A DNA stretch of 25,585 bases from RGIG3009 sp045630285 (GTDB lineage: Bacteria > Bacillota > Clostridia > Oscillospirales > Acutalibacteraceae): assembly GCA_045630285.1 (NCBI GenBank), contig JAZQSX010000065.1:1-25585 (forward strand), read 5' to 3'. Under the pieces are notes generated by a model that saw only the letters and a program-made list of their open reading frames with translations, did not search any database and had not been told where the DNA came from. The position numbers were made by a program, and so were the translations under genes. Positions 1-7,824 of this stretch are shown piece by piece. Every line of letters begins with the position of its first letter. The first letter of the stretch is position 1.

Positions 1-8
1 CATTTTAG

Positions 9-42
9 AAAAAAAAAAACCTCCCGGAAGCTTCCGCTTCGG
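9..42 (-). terminator. Intrinsic terminator of the oxidoreductase pair
   Basis: Read on the minus strand, an imperfect hairpin (CCGAAGC at 42-36 with GCTTCCGG at 31-24, one bulge) precedes a run of T (the A tract at 9-19). It lies 20-odd bases beyond the stop at 65. A T-rich run also follows on the plus strand, so it may work in both directions. Confidence 0.6.
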
Positions 43-64
43 TACTTTTTTTCTGTTTTTGTAA

Positions 65-901
65 TTACTGCGGCACGTCGATCCACTCGCCGGGATGTTC
101 CTGAGCTTTCATAGCTGCTTCACGGATCGCCATGACCTGCAAGGTCTCTTCGTGAGCCACCGGCACTTCACGCGTGCGGAAGAACTCCACCATCACCTTG
201 CTGAACGGCAGGAAGAAATCCGAGTTGACAGCAAGTGAGAGACAGCCTTCGTCGTTTTTGATGTTGGTCTGGTAGGCCGTCCACGGCAACCAACCGGCAA
301 AGCTGCCGAAACGACCGTCGGCGAACTCCACGGTGATCTGGTACCAGCCTTCGGTGCCGCTGTACAGCACCCGTTTGGCGGGTGCTTTCATCAGCATGAC
401 CATCGGCTCCAACATGTGCACGGAGTAGCCGTCGATGACGCCGCTGCCCCAGCAGCAGATAGACGCAATGTCTTCCGTTTTGATGTCGGCATATTCCTCA
501 GCGTAGCGCAGAGACGAGGTGGAATAGCACGGCGTGCCGTTCTTTTCCGCCAACGCAAACAGACGCTTTGCCGTGGCAAGGTCGGGGGCAAAGGTTTTGT
601 CGATAAAGGTGGGCTTTCCGGAGGCAAGAGGCAGCTGGCACAGCTCCTCGTGCATTTCGCAGTTATCGGGAGCCAACACTACCAACGCATCACTCTTTTC
701 AACGACCTCTGCGATCGTTTCGCACAGCGTGACGCCCTGCTGTTCACACCACTGCGCACTGGTCATACCGGAGTGCGGCGAAGCGATCTTGCCGTAGGCA
801 TACGCCACTTCCATTTTTCCGTCGGAGAATTGTTTGATCCAGGCGGGATAGTTGTTGCTGTGCCACTCGTCCAGGAAGTAATCAATAAAACCGATTTTCA
901 T
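65..901 (-). CDS. Gfo/Idh/MocA-like oxidoreductase, degenerate nucleotide-binding motif
   Basis: A 278-residue protein with the overall plan of the Gfo/Idh/MocA family: an N-terminal Rossmann-like half, then a segment FIDKTFAP in the place of the usual EKP motif (about residues 99-106), then a C-terminal alpha/beta half. The N-terminus starts MKIGFIDYFLDEWHS and lacks the GxGxxG loop seen in its neighbour, so NAD(P) binding may be altered or lost. VHMLEP near residue 160 could hold the family's His position. The ATG at 901 is preceded by GGAGGG inside the end of the upstream gene, only two bases past its stop, which implies translational coupling. Together with the next gene it forms a sugar or inositol dehydrogenase pair. 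The substrate cannot be told from sequence. Confidence 0.85.
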   Translation of the reverse strand: MKIGFIDYFLDEWHSNNYPAWIKQFSDGKMEVAYAYGKIASPHSGMTSAQWCEQQGVTLCETIAEVVEKSDALVVLAPDNCEMHEELCQLPLASGKPTFIDKTFAPDLATAKRLFALAEKNGTPCYSTSSLRYAEEYADIKTEDIASICCWGSGVIDGYSVHMLEPMVMLMKAPAKRVLYSGTEGWYQITVEFADGRFGSFAGWLPWTAYQTNIKNDEGCLSLAVNSDFFLPFSKVMVEFFRTREVPVAHEETLQVMAIREAAMKAQEHPGEWIDVPQ

Positions 902-903
902 AC

Positions 904-1968
904 TTAACCCTCCAACACGATCTCACGATGCGTTTCTGCGGAATCGTAGATCGCCTGCATCATACGGGCGGTGATGATAGCCGTGTCGATGTGGCTTGCG
1001 AGTCGCTCGCCGCTGCGGACGCACTCGATAAAACGGTTGATCTCCGTTTCAAACATGTTGGCCCCGTCAAACTCGGGTACTTCGGAGACAAGCTGACCGT
1101 CTTTAACCCCGTACAGCTTGAAATCACCGCCGTACTGCAGACGAATACCGGCCTTCTCGCCGATAAAGTCGATGTACATCTCATTTTCAAAGATGTTCTG
1201 TGCCCAGGCACCGTTGACGGTGATGGTCGGGCCGGAGGTGCGGATCATACCCGTCACCATTTCCTCCACGTCGTACGTGCCGTCGAGGATCGGAGGACCG
1301 GCCCACATATCCTTGTAAACGTAGTTGGGAATGTCACGGCCGAGCTTGGAGAACACTTCGGCGCTGACCGTCTTGGGCGTCGGGTCGCCGCAGCAATACA
1401 TCACGATGTCCAGGAAATGGACGCCCCAGTCGATGAGAACGCCGCCGCCGGCAATGGCCTTGGTGGTAAACGCACCGCCGAGACCGGGGATGTTGCGGTG
1501 GCAACGGAACGAAACGTAGGTCTGGAGAATGTCGCCCAGCTCGCCGCTTTGGATGTATTCACGGATGCGGTTGACAGCACCGTTAAAGCGGTTGACGACA
1601 CCAATGTTGAGAACCTTGCCGGTCTCGTGCTGAGCAGCCTGCATTTCCAGCGCTTCCTCATAAATACGGGCAGCGGGTTTTTCACACAGCACGTGCTTGC
1701 CGGCACGCAGGCAGGCAACCGAGATCTCTTTGTGAACATTATTGGGGGTGCAGACGGACACCGCCTCCACCTCGGGATCGTTCAGAATGACGTGGTAGTC
1801 GGTGATAGCGGTGCCGCAGCCGTAGTCGGCAACAGCTTTTTCCGCACGCTCGGGAATGATGTCGCAAAAGTACTTGACGACAGCGTTTTCGTTTTTAACA
1901 TACGAGGGGATGTGTGCCATGTTGGCGATAGAACCGCAACCAATGACAGCAACAACGACAGGTTTCAT
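904..1968 (-). CDS. Gfo/Idh/MocA family NAD(P)-dependent oxidoreductase
   Basis: A 354-residue dehydrogenase. It has the dinucleotide loop VIGCGSIANMAHI (residues 8-20), the family EKP motif in CEKPA (residues 96-98), and GGGVLIDWGVHFLDI further on, carrying the D...H pair typical of the active site. Such enzymes oxidise or reduce sugars, inositols or sugar acids with NAD(P). The reading frame is open far upstream of 1968, but ATG 1968 is chosen because GGAAGG lies about 8 bases before it and family homology begins there. First gene of a two-gene minus-strand operon divergent from an AraC regulator, which is its probable controller. Family is clear; substrate unknown. Confidence 0.93.
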   Translation of the reverse strand: MKPVVVAVIGCGSIANMAHIPSYVKNENAVVKYFCDIIPERAEKAVADYGCGTAITDYHVILNDPEVEAVSVCTPNNVHKEISVACLRAGKHVLCEKPAARIYEEALEMQAAQHETGKVLNIGVVNRFNGAVNRIREYIQSGELGDILQTYVSFRCHRNIPGLGGAFTTKAIAGGGVLIDWGVHFLDIVMYCCGDPTPKTVSAEVFSKLGRDIPNYVYKDMWAGPPILDGTYDVEEMVTGMIRTSGPTITVNGAWAQNIFENEMYIDFIGEKAGIRLQYGGDFKLYGVKDGQLVSEVPEFDGANMFETEINRFIECVRSGERLASHIDTAIITARMMQAIYDSAETHREIVLEG

Positions 1969-1997
1969 AAGACGATCCTTCCTTTCTATTACGTTAC

Positions 1998-2021
1998 TTT
2001 TATCATAAAACAGTTTTATCA
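1998..2021 (-). promoter_or_regulatory. Possible operator/promoter region of the oxidoreductase operon
   Basis: On the minus strand the octamer TGATAAAA occurs twice as a direct repeat (plus-strand TTTTATCA at 1998-2005 and 2014-2021, 16 bases apart), with TATGAT between. Direct half-sites upstream of an operon divergent from an AraC regulator suggest an activator site overlapping a weak promoter. No convincing -35 box is present, which fits activator dependence. Confidence 0.35.
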
Positions 2022-2084
2022 AAAGGAACATCTCTTTTTTTATAATAATGATTGTCTTTTTTTGATCTTGTTTTTGGGAAAGAA

Positions 2085-2113
2085 TTGACAATCGAAGAGA
2101 AATGTCGTATGAT
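2085..2113 (+). promoter_or_regulatory. Sigma-A promoter of the AraC regulator
   Basis: TTGACA at 2085-2090, a 17-base spacer and TATGAT at 2108-2113. The predicted start near 2120 leaves a leader of only about 17 bases, so the AAAGGCGG ribosome binding site at 2121-2128 sits at the extreme 5' end of the mRNA. Confidence 0.75.
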
Positions 2114-2136
2114 GAACGCAAAAGGCGGTGATCACG

Positions 2137-3006
2137 ATGGAGAAGAAACGGTACCATGTTGACGTGGCGTTTATGCCGTCGCCGCTGATGCTGAATATGC
2201 TCAACGTCTATCAGATCAGCGATCTTGCCTGTTCCTACGATTATGAAGTGACAACGCACCGCCAGTGGTGTTACGAGATCTCCTGCGTGGTAGAGGGTGA
2301 AGGCGTCTTCCAGCGCAACGGGGAGGAATACACCGTCACGCCGGGTAAATTGTTCGTGTTGGGCAAGGACGACGTGCATTACGTTCGCTCCTCCAAGGTG
2401 CGTCCGCTGCGGTACATCAGCGTGGGCTTTACGTTTAACAAAAGCCATGCTGACTATCCGAAATACGCCGCCGTTGCCGAGTTTTTTGACAACGTCGAGG
2501 AGCCGATGACGGACGACCTGTATAACACCTACGAGCTGCTGTCTGCGGCGCTCAGCGAGATCACATCGCCGCAAACGCTGTCGGAGGAAATGGTTGGATC
2601 GTATTTACAGCTGGTGATCGTTAATGCGTATCGCAGCTTCCATAGCAGTGCACGGCGGCGCCACACCGATCTGGTGACACCGAGCAACACCAATCCGCTG
2701 ATTTATGAGATGATCCGGTATATTGATGAAAATCTGACGTCGATGACCGCCTTGCAGCAAATGGGTGAGGTCATGGGGTACAGCTACAGCTATCTGTCCC
2801 GTCTGTTTTCCAACACCATGGGCTCGACGCTGCGCCAGTATTACACGGAGCGGCGGTTTGAAAAGGCGTGTGAATTGCTTCGTGAACCGAGACCGCTGGC
2901 AGACATTGCTGAACAGCTCGGGTTTGCGGACGCTGCCAATTTTTGCCGTGCATTCAAGAAGCAATATAAGATTTCACCCGGCGAATACCGCCGCAGAAAC
3001 AGTTAA
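2137..3006 (+). CDS. AraC family transcriptional regulator
   Basis: A 289-residue regulator. The N-terminal half has a cupin-like effector domain (YEISCVVEGEGVFQRNGEEY, then a P-G-x-L turn and a GKDDVHYVR strand). The C-terminal 100 residues carry two helix-turn-helix units typical of AraC (YSYLSRLFSNTMGSTLRQYY, then IAEQLGFADAANFCRAFKKQ and SPGEYR). ATG 2137 is preferred over the in-frame GTG at 2128 because AAAGGCGG lies 8 bases upstream of it and the GTG falls inside that site. It is divergent from the two Gfo/Idh/MocA genes and probably activates them in response to their sugar substrate. The effector is unknown. Confidence 0.93.
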   Translation: MEKKRYHVDVAFMPSPLMLNMLNVYQISDLACSYDYEVTTHRQWCYEISCVVEGEGVFQRNGEEYTVTPGKLFVLGKDDVHYVRSSKVRPLRYISVGFTFNKSHADYPKYAAVAEFFDNVEEPMTDDLYNTYELLSAALSEITSPQTLSEEMVGSYLQLVIVNAYRSFHSSARRRHTDLVTPSNTNPLIYEMIRYIDENLTSMTALQQMGEVMGYSYSYLSRLFSNTMGSTLRQYYTERRFEKACELLREPRPLADIAEQLGFADAANFCRAFKKQYKISPGEYRRRNS

Positions 3007-3036
3007 AAAAGCTCCGTGGTGTTCCACGGAGCTTTT
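3007..3036. terminator. Bidirectional intrinsic terminator
   Basis: A perfect 13-bp stem (3007-3019 with 3024-3036, loop TGTT) has A-rich sequence on its left and T-rich sequence on its right. It separates the convergent AraC gene and the flavin-reductase-like gene and serves both. Confidence 0.9.
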
Positions 3037-3041
3037 CATAT

Positions 3042-3545
3042 TTATTTTTTCAGTACTCGCAGGATCTCGCCCACGTATTGACGGTGAAAATCGTTTGCTT
3101 TATAATGGGAGAGGAGAGCGGGATCGGTGAACTGCTCGGGTGTGAAATCGGAGACGTGAAGCTTGCGGCACACGAGGATCAGGCGTGCCTGCTCGATGCA
3201 CGGTGTCCCGTCATCGTAAAACACGGACAGCCCACTTTCGGAGAACTTGTCGCCGTCACGCCCCGAGTGTGAGCCGCAGTAGCGGAGCGCCGGACGGTAT
3301 TCTTCGGGGAGAAAGGACAGCGAGTAGGTATCCGCTTGCTCCATGAATTGATAGGTGTATCGTTGGGGGCGCACAAAGGAAAATGCGACCGGCAGATTCC
3401 ATAATACACCGACACCGCCCCAACTGGCGGTCATCGTATTGCAAGCGGTGCCGTCGCCGGCAGTGATCAGCATCCATTCGTCGCCGATGAGCGAAAAAGG
3501 ATTGTCGGTCAGTGTTTTGGGGTCTACGGCAGAAAACGTATTCAC
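3042..3545 (-). CDS. Flavin reductase-like FMN-binding protein
   Basis: A 167-residue protein of the flavin reductase-like (flavoredoxin) split-barrel family. The N-terminal stretch NPFSLIGDEWMLITAGD is followed by NTMTASWGG, the usual FMN-phosphate-contacting segment, then FSFVRPQRYTYQF and a later G-R-D-G-DKF segment. Such proteins bind FMN and pass electrons from NAD(P)H or other donors to small acceptors. GTG 3545 is chosen: AGGAG (3555-3559 on the plus strand) lies 9 bases upstream. The open frame extends to 3617 but lacks a site there. Transcribed alone and convergent with the AraC gene. A paralogous family member lies at 14556. Physiological acceptor unknown. Confidence 0.88.
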   Translation of the reverse strand: MNTFSAVDPKTLTDNPFSLIGDEWMLITAGDGTACNTMTASWGGVGVLWNLPVAFSFVRPQRYTYQFMEQADTYSLSFLPEEYRPALRYCGSHSGRDGDKFSESGLSVFYDDGTPCIEQARLILVCRKLHVSDFTPEQFTDPALLSHYKANDFHRQYVGEILRVLKK

Positions 3546-3578
3546 AGCGCATCGCTCCTTTGAGATGTTCTTGAAGAT

Positions 3579-3607
3579 AGTATAGCATATGATGCGGAGT
3601 TTGGAAA
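3579..3607 (-). promoter_or_regulatory. Promoter of the flavin-reductase-like gene
   Basis: On the minus strand TTTCCA (3607-3602), 17 bases, then TATACT (3584-3579). The -10 is good and the -35 weak. Confidence 0.5.
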
Positions 3608-3652
3608 GATTTTTCAAAATTCAAAGACTGTTCAAACACCGTGCAAAAAATC

Positions 3653-3661
3653 TGGTACACT
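3653..3661 (+). promoter_or_regulatory. Extended -10 promoter of the two-component operon
   Basis: TGGTACACT forms an extended -10 (TG, one base, TACACT) about 30 bases before the response regulator start. No clear -35 is present, so activation by the phosphorylated regulator itself is possible. Confidence 0.4.
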
Positions 3662-3691
3662 GTATAGGGTAACAACAAGGAGGTGCTCCGT

Positions 3692-4390
3692 ATGGAAGCG
3701 ATTAAAATTATGGTCGTCGACGACGACAGCAACATTGGCGAACTGTTGCGTCTGTATTTGGGAAAAGAAGGCTATGAGCCGGTGGTCGTGACCGACGGCG
3801 AGCAGGCGGTAGAGCGATTCGACGTGGTAAAGCCGGATCTTATCCTGCTGGACGTGATGATGCCCAAGTTGGACGGCTGGCAAGTATGCCGCAAGATCCG
3901 AACGAAGTCGCAGTGTCCCATTATTATGCTGACCGCCAAGGGTGAGCTGTTCGACAAGGTACTGGGCCTCGAGCTTGGGGCAGATGACTACATCGTGAAG
4001 CCGTTTGAGACGAAAGAGGTCATTGCTCGTGTCAAAGCGGTGCTGCGTCGTGCCGGTATTCGGCAGGGCGACAAGGAAAAAGAGGTTTCCTACGACAATT
4101 TGTACATCAATATGGAAAACTACGAGCTGCGTGTCGGCGGCAAGCAGGTCGATACGCCGCCGAAAGAAATGGAGCTGATCTATCATCTGGCAAGCAATCC
4201 CAACCGTGTCTACACGCGGGATCAGCTGCTGGATGAGGTGTGGGGCTTTGAATACTACGGCGATAGCCGCACGGTGGACGTGCATATCAAGCGGTTGCGT
4301 GAAAAGTTGGAAGGCGTATCCGAGCAGTGGACGCTGAAAACCGTATGGGGTGTGGGGTATAAATTTGAAGTCAAACAAGACGCTCTTTAA
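3692..4390 (+). CDS. OmpR/PhoB-type response regulator
   Basis: A 232-residue two-domain regulator. Receiver domain (residues 4-118): acidic pocket D10/D11, phospho-acceptor D54 in LLLDVMMPKLDG, T81 in MLTAKG, and K103 in DDYIVKPF. C-terminal winged-helix DNA-binding domain (about 130-228) with the TRDQLLDEVWG and DSRTVDVHIKRLREKL signatures of OmpR/PhoB. ATG 3692 follows AAGGAGG at 3677-3683. The stop overlaps the start of the sensor kinase, so the two are translated together. With the downstream HtrA protease the pair resembles cell-envelope stress systems such as CiaRH or WalRK, which is inference from context. All catalytic positions are intact. Confidence 0.96.
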   Translation: MEAIKIMVVDDDSNIGELLRLYLGKEGYEPVVVTDGEQAVERFDVVKPDLILLDVMMPKLDGWQVCRKIRTKSQCPIIMLTAKGELFDKVLGLELGADDYIVKPFETKEVIARVKAVLRRAGIRQGDKEKEVSYDNLYINMENYELRVGGKQVDTPPKEMELIYHLASNPNRVYTRDQLLDEVWGFEYYGDSRTVDVHIKRLREKLEGVSEQWTLKTVWGVGYKFEVKQDAL

Positions 4391-5825
4391 GAGCATTTTT
4401 TCAAAATATTTTACAGCCACCGCCGTGTTGCTTTCACTGGCGTTCGTGTTGATTGCCGTGATCCAGGTGGTGTTTGCACGGCGGTATTGGATTGAGGAAA
4501 AGCGTGTGGTGCTGGAGGACCAAGCGCAGAATGTGTCTGCCTTCATTTCCGAAAATGTTATCGAGGTACAACCGGGCGATTACCACATTCCCGAAACGTT
4601 GCCGCCGGCACTGGGCCATTTGGCGGGTGCGGTCAACAGCAACGTGCTGGTTGTCGACAACGATTTTCGTGTGCTGTTCTGCTCTCACCAGTCGTGTCAT
4701 CACCGTGGCAGGATCCTTGACAAAACGATCGGTCACAGCCTTGAGAAGGGCGACTTTTTTGAGGTCAGCCGCTTGGGTGGGCTGTACAGCGAAGGACAGT
4801 ATACCGCCGGCGAGTTGATTACAAGCACCGACGGCGAGCGAATCGGGTACGTGCTGGTTTCGTCCTCGGCGGCAGCGCTCAGCGAGTACGTGCTGGACAA
4901 CCTGAAGACCTACGCCTTGTCCGGTATTGCGGTGCTGATCGTAGCATTTATCGTGCTGTACGTGATTACCTACCGGCTGGTGCGCCCGTTGCGTCAAATG
5001 GCGGCGATCACACGGCGCTTCAGTCAGGGTGATTTTTCGGGACGTGTCAAGGTGCGGGGCGCTGATGAGGTAGCGGAGCTGGCGAGCGCACTGAACGGTA
5101 TGGCGGTCTCGCTGTCGTCGATCGAGGATATGCGGCGCAGCTTTATCGCCAACGTGTCCCACGAATTGAAGACGCCCATGACGACCATTTCTGGGTTTAT
5201 CGACGGCATTCTGGATGGTACGGTACCGGCGGAAAAGCGGAGCGATTACTTGCGGATCGTGTCGGAAGAGACGAAACGGTTGTCCCGTTTGGTGGGTAGT
5301 ATGCTGAATCTGTCGAGAATTGACAGCGGCCAGTTGAAAATCAATCCGGTGTCGTTTGATTTGACGGCGAGCACCTGCGAGGTGCTACTGTCGTTTGAAC
5401 AGCGTATTGATAAAAAGCGGCTGATGATCGCAGGCTTGGATCAGTGCGGCCCGCAAATGGTGTTTGCCGACTATGATCTGCTGCAGCAGGTAACCTACAA
5501 TTTGCTGGATAATGCGGTGAAGTTCACCGATGAGGGCGGTACGATCACCATCTCGGTGTCACGGGTGGCCGATAATGCGGTGTTCACCATTCGGAATACC
5601 GGTGCCGGCATTCCGCCGTCGGAGATGCCGCATATTTTCGAGCGGTTTTACAAGAGTGACCGTTCGCGGGGCTTGGACAAGAGCGGAACCGGTCTAGGTC
5701 TGTATATTGTCAAAACGGTGATCGATCTGCACGGCGGCGACATTACGGTGCGTTCGATTGAGGGCGAGTATTGTGAGTTTGTGTACCGACTCCCTGCCGT
5801 ACCGCCGTCTTCACAAAAAAAGTAA
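4365..5825 (+). CDS. Sensor histidine kinase of the two-component system
   Basis: A 486-residue membrane kinase. Membrane helix 1 is about residues 17-37, an extracytoplasmic sensor domain about 38-182, helix 2 about 183-204, then a HAMP linker. The dimerisation domain carries the phospho-accepting H266 in NVSHELKTP. The ATPase domain has the N box YNLLDNAVKF (N383), the G1 box NTGAGIP (411-417, with Asn where Asp is commonest), the F box FERFYK, and the G2 box GTGLGLYIV. The start is uncertain: TTG 4365 has GGGG 7 bases upstream; GTG 4350 is an in-frame alternative. Either overlaps the response regulator gene. The ligand sensed is unknown. Confidence 0.95.
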   Translation: MKSNKTLFKSIFSKYFTATAVLLSLAFVLIAVIQVVFARRYWIEEKRVVLEDQAQNVSAFISENVIEVQPGDYHIPETLPPALGHLAGAVNSNVLVVDNDFRVLFCSHQSCHHRGRILDKTIGHSLEKGDFFEVSRLGGLYSEGQYTAGELITSTDGERIGYVLVSSSAAALSEYVLDNLKTYALSGIAVLIVAFIVLYVITYRLVRPLRQMAAITRRFSQGDFSGRVKVRGADEVAELASALNGMAVSLSSIEDMRRSFIANVSHELKTPMTTISGFIDGILDGTVPAEKRSDYLRIVSEETKRLSRLVGSMLNLSRIDSGQLKINPVSFDLTASTCEVLLSFEQRIDKKRLMIAGLDQCGPQMVFADYDLLQQVTYNLLDNAVKFTDEGGTITISVSRVADNAVFTIRNTGAGIPPSEMPHIFERFYKSDRSRGLDKSGTGLGLYIVKTVIDLHGGDITVRSIEGEYCEFVYRLPAVPPSSQKK

Positions 5826-5840
5826 AAAATGTTCAACAAA

Positions 5841-5868
5841 TTGACACAAAACAACGGTATACTAATAT
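5841..5868 (+). promoter_or_regulatory. Probable promoter of the HtrA gene
   Basis: TTGACA (5841-5846), a 16-base spacer and TAATAT (5863-5868), just after the kinase stop. The protease can therefore be expressed separately from the two-component genes. TATACT at 5858-5863 is a competing -10 without a properly spaced -35. Confidence 0.5.
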
Positions 5869-5895
5869 TCACGATCATGAAAGGCGTGATACGGA

Positions 5896-7155
5896 ATGGA
5901 TCAGTGGAATGGTTATCCGACGGGCGGTCAACAGCCGAATCCGTACGGTTGGAATCAACAGCCGCAAACGCAGCCTCCTAAGAAAAACGGGAGCGGTGCC
6001 GTGGTGGGGATCATCATCGGCGTGGTTTGCGCAGTTATTCTTGTGGCAATGGCAGGATTGTGGTTTGGCGCCCAGAATTTGAAAGAACCGAGCGACCCCG
6101 AAACGGCAACCACGACTCAGGCGGATCAAACGACCCCGACGACGAGCCGGCGCAATCCGGAGGATATGCCGACGCTCACGATCCCGGAGGTGAATGAGGT
6201 GCTGGAGGGACTGTCGACCCGACAGATCGTCAGCGACAACCTGGACAGCACGGTGTTGCTCACCATTTACACCGCCTCCTCGGGTGGTTCGTTTGGTCAA
6301 AACAGCTCGCAGAAGGGAGCAGTGGGTGTCGCCAGCGGATTTGTGCTGTCGGCGGACGGATATATTGCCACCAACTGGCATTGCGTCGTTGATGAAAACA
6401 CGAATCAACCGTATGCCCGTGTCGATGTCACGATGTACGACGGCACGGTATATAAGGACGCCGAGCTGATCGGCGCCGATTCCTCGACTGACCTGGCGGT
6501 CATCAAAGTGGATGCGACGGGGCTGAAAGCGGCAACGCTCGGCAATTCGGATGCGCTCCAGCTGGGCGATCGAGTGGTAGCGCTCGGCAACGCCGGTGGA
6601 CTGGGCTTCTCCGCTACCGAAGGTATTTTGTCCGGCATGGCACGTGACGTGTATGAGGATACCGGTTACGCTATCAAGTGCTTTCAGGTGGATGCGGCGA
6701 TCAACCCCGGTAATTCCGGCGGTCCGCTGTTTAATGCGGCAGGACAGGTTGTTGCCGTCAACTCCGCCAAAATTACTGCCAAGGGCTATGAAGGTCTTGG
6801 TTTTTCGATTCCGATCAACGAAGCGGTCAAAATTTTTGACGAGTTGATGAAAAACGGTTATGTTACGGGCCGTGTGGCACTTGGCATCACCGGGCAGAGA
6901 TTTGATAACGGAGACTATGCCGGCTTCCTCATTTACACCGTGGAGGAAGGCTCTTCGCTGGAAAATACAGCGGTGCAGCCGGGTGATCTGATCACGGCGG
7001 TCGGTAACATGAAGGTTGTTGACTATGCAACGCTGCGTTTGGCACTGGCGAAGCACAAGGTCGGCGATACGGTAACGCTTACGCTGTTGCGTGCCACGAA
7101 CCGACGTGTGGAAAGCTTTGAGGTACAGGTCGTGCTTGCCGAAGCGAAAGAATAA
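5896..7155 (+). CDS. htrA: Membrane-anchored HtrA/DegP-type serine protease
   Basis: A 419-residue trypsin-fold protease. A Gln/Pro/Asn-rich cytoplasmic N-terminus of about 34 residues is followed by one membrane helix (about 35-58), placing the rest outside. The catalytic triad is H162 (TNWHCVV), D199 (SSTDLAVIK) and S274 (NPGNSGGP). A single PDZ domain occupies about residues 325-410 (VQPGDLITAVG is its ligand-binding part). HtrA enzymes degrade or refold damaged exported proteins. The start is ATG 5896 with a modest AAAGG site. Its position right after a sensor kinase suggests the two-component system controls it or responds to its substrates. Note that the annotation symbol rests on family, not on proven orthology. 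Confidence 0.95.
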   Translation: MDQWNGYPTGGQQPNPYGWNQQPQTQPPKKNGSGAVVGIIIGVVCAVILVAMAGLWFGAQNLKEPSDPETATTTQADQTTPTTSRRNPEDMPTLTIPEVNEVLEGLSTRQIVSDNLDSTVLLTIYTASSGGSFGQNSSQKGAVGVASGFVLSADGYIATNWHCVVDENTNQPYARVDVTMYDGTVYKDAELIGADSSTDLAVIKVDATGLKAATLGNSDALQLGDRVVALGNAGGLGFSATEGILSGMARDVYEDTGYAIKCFQVDAAINPGNSGGPLFNAAGQVVAVNSAKITAKGYEGLGFSIPINEAVKIFDELMKNGYVTGRVALGITGQRFDNGDYAGFLIYTVEEGSSLENTAVQPGDLITAVGNMKVVDYATLRLALAKHKVGDTVTLTLLRATNRRVESFEVQVVLAEAKE

Positions 7156-7158
7156 CGC

Positions 7159-7184
7159 CAAAACCGCCCAATCGGGCGGTTTTG
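7159..7184 (+). terminator. Intrinsic terminator after the HtrA gene
   Basis: An 11-bp perfect stem, CAAAACCGCCC with GGGCGGTTTTG, loop AATC, followed by ATTTTG. It begins four bases after the HtrA stop. Confidence 0.9.
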
Positions 7185-7204
7185 ATTTTGTGAAAAGATC
7201 GAAC

Positions 7205-7233
7205 TTGACAGCGGGCGATTCATTCGCTATAAT
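7205..7233 (+). promoter_or_regulatory. Perfect-consensus sigma-A promoter of greA
   Basis: TTGACA (7205-7210), exactly 17 bases, TATAAT (7228-7233): a full consensus match. The leader carries a small TTGCTC-AAA-GAGCAA hairpin at 7246-7260 before the ribosome binding site. Expect very strong constitutive transcription. Confidence 0.9.
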
Positions 7234-7281
7234 AGGTCTGTTAGATTGCTCAAAGAGCAACAAGAACGGGGGACTGATGTT

Positions 7282-7755
7282 ATGACAAAGCAAACTGTCA
7301 TTACCGACGAAGGCTTGAAACGTCTGGAAAATGAACTGGACGAACTGAAAACTATAAAACGTAAAGAAGTCGCTGAAAAAATCAAGGTTGCTCTTTCGTT
7401 TGGTGACCTTTCGGAAAACAGCGAATACGATGAAGCGAAAAACGAGCAGGCAATTATCGAAGGCCGTATCGCCGAGATCGAGAATCAACTGAAGAACGTC
7501 CGCGTGCTGGACGAGACCGAGATCGGCACCGAAAACGTGCACATCGGCTCCACCGTCACCGTGCGTGAAAAGGGCAAGAAAAAGTCTGCCACCTATCGCA
7601 TTGTCGGTTCTACCGAGGCGGATCCGCTTGGCGGGCGCATTTCGGATGAGTCGCCCATTGGCAAGGCCTTGATCGGCCACCGCAAGGGTGAGGAGCTTGA
7701 GGTCGAGACTCCCGGCGGCACGCTGCGGTTGGTTATCGAAGAGATCTCCAAGTAA
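7282..7755 (+). CDS. greA: Transcription elongation factor GreA
   Basis: A 157-residue protein of the usual GreA length. The N-terminal antiparallel coiled coil (about 8-75) has the acidic tip SFGDLSENSEYDEAK, with D42 and E45 placing Mg2+ in the RNA polymerase active site. The C-terminal FKBP-like domain contains GSTEADPLGGRISDESPIGKAL, a GreA signature. GreA rescues backtracked RNA polymerase by stimulating transcript cleavage. ATG 7282 is chosen because a GGGGG tract lies about 9 bases upstream and family homology starts there; an in-frame TTG at 7246 lies in the leader hairpin. Upstream of lysS, as in many Firmicutes. Confidence 0.97.
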   Translation: MTKQTVITDEGLKRLENELDELKTIKRKEVAEKIKVALSFGDLSENSEYDEAKNEQAIIEGRIAEIENQLKNVRVLDETEIGTENVHIGSTVTVREKGKKKSATYRIVGSTEADPLGGRISDESPIGKALIGHRKGEELEVETPGGTLRLVIEEISK

Positions 7756-7767
7756 GAAAAACGATCT

Positions 7768-7804
7768 TCGGGTGAGGCGACTGCGCGTTGTCCACCCGAT
7801 TTTT
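7768..7804 (+). terminator. Terminator/attenuator between greA and lysS
   Basis: TCGGGTG (7768-7774) pairs with CACCCGA (7793-7799). After a bulged A, GGCGAC (7776-7781) pairs, with two G-U pairs, with GTTGTC (7787-7792). TTTTT follows. No separate lysS promoter is visible in the 69-base gap, so lysS probably depends on read-through of this hairpin. Confidence 0.75.
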
Positions 7805-7824
7805 GTGAGAGTGAGGGACAAGCT

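Noticed and set aside
1969..2574. N-terminal extension of the oxidoreductase frame beyond 1968
   Set aside because: It would run through the intergenic promoters and antisense to the AraC gene; a good ribosome binding site and homology start at 1968.
5875..7821. A very long minus-strand open frame (648 codons) opposite the HtrA and greA genes
   Set aside because: It is antisense to two clear families, spans two terminators and promoters, and its translation has no recognisable domain. It arises from codon bias.
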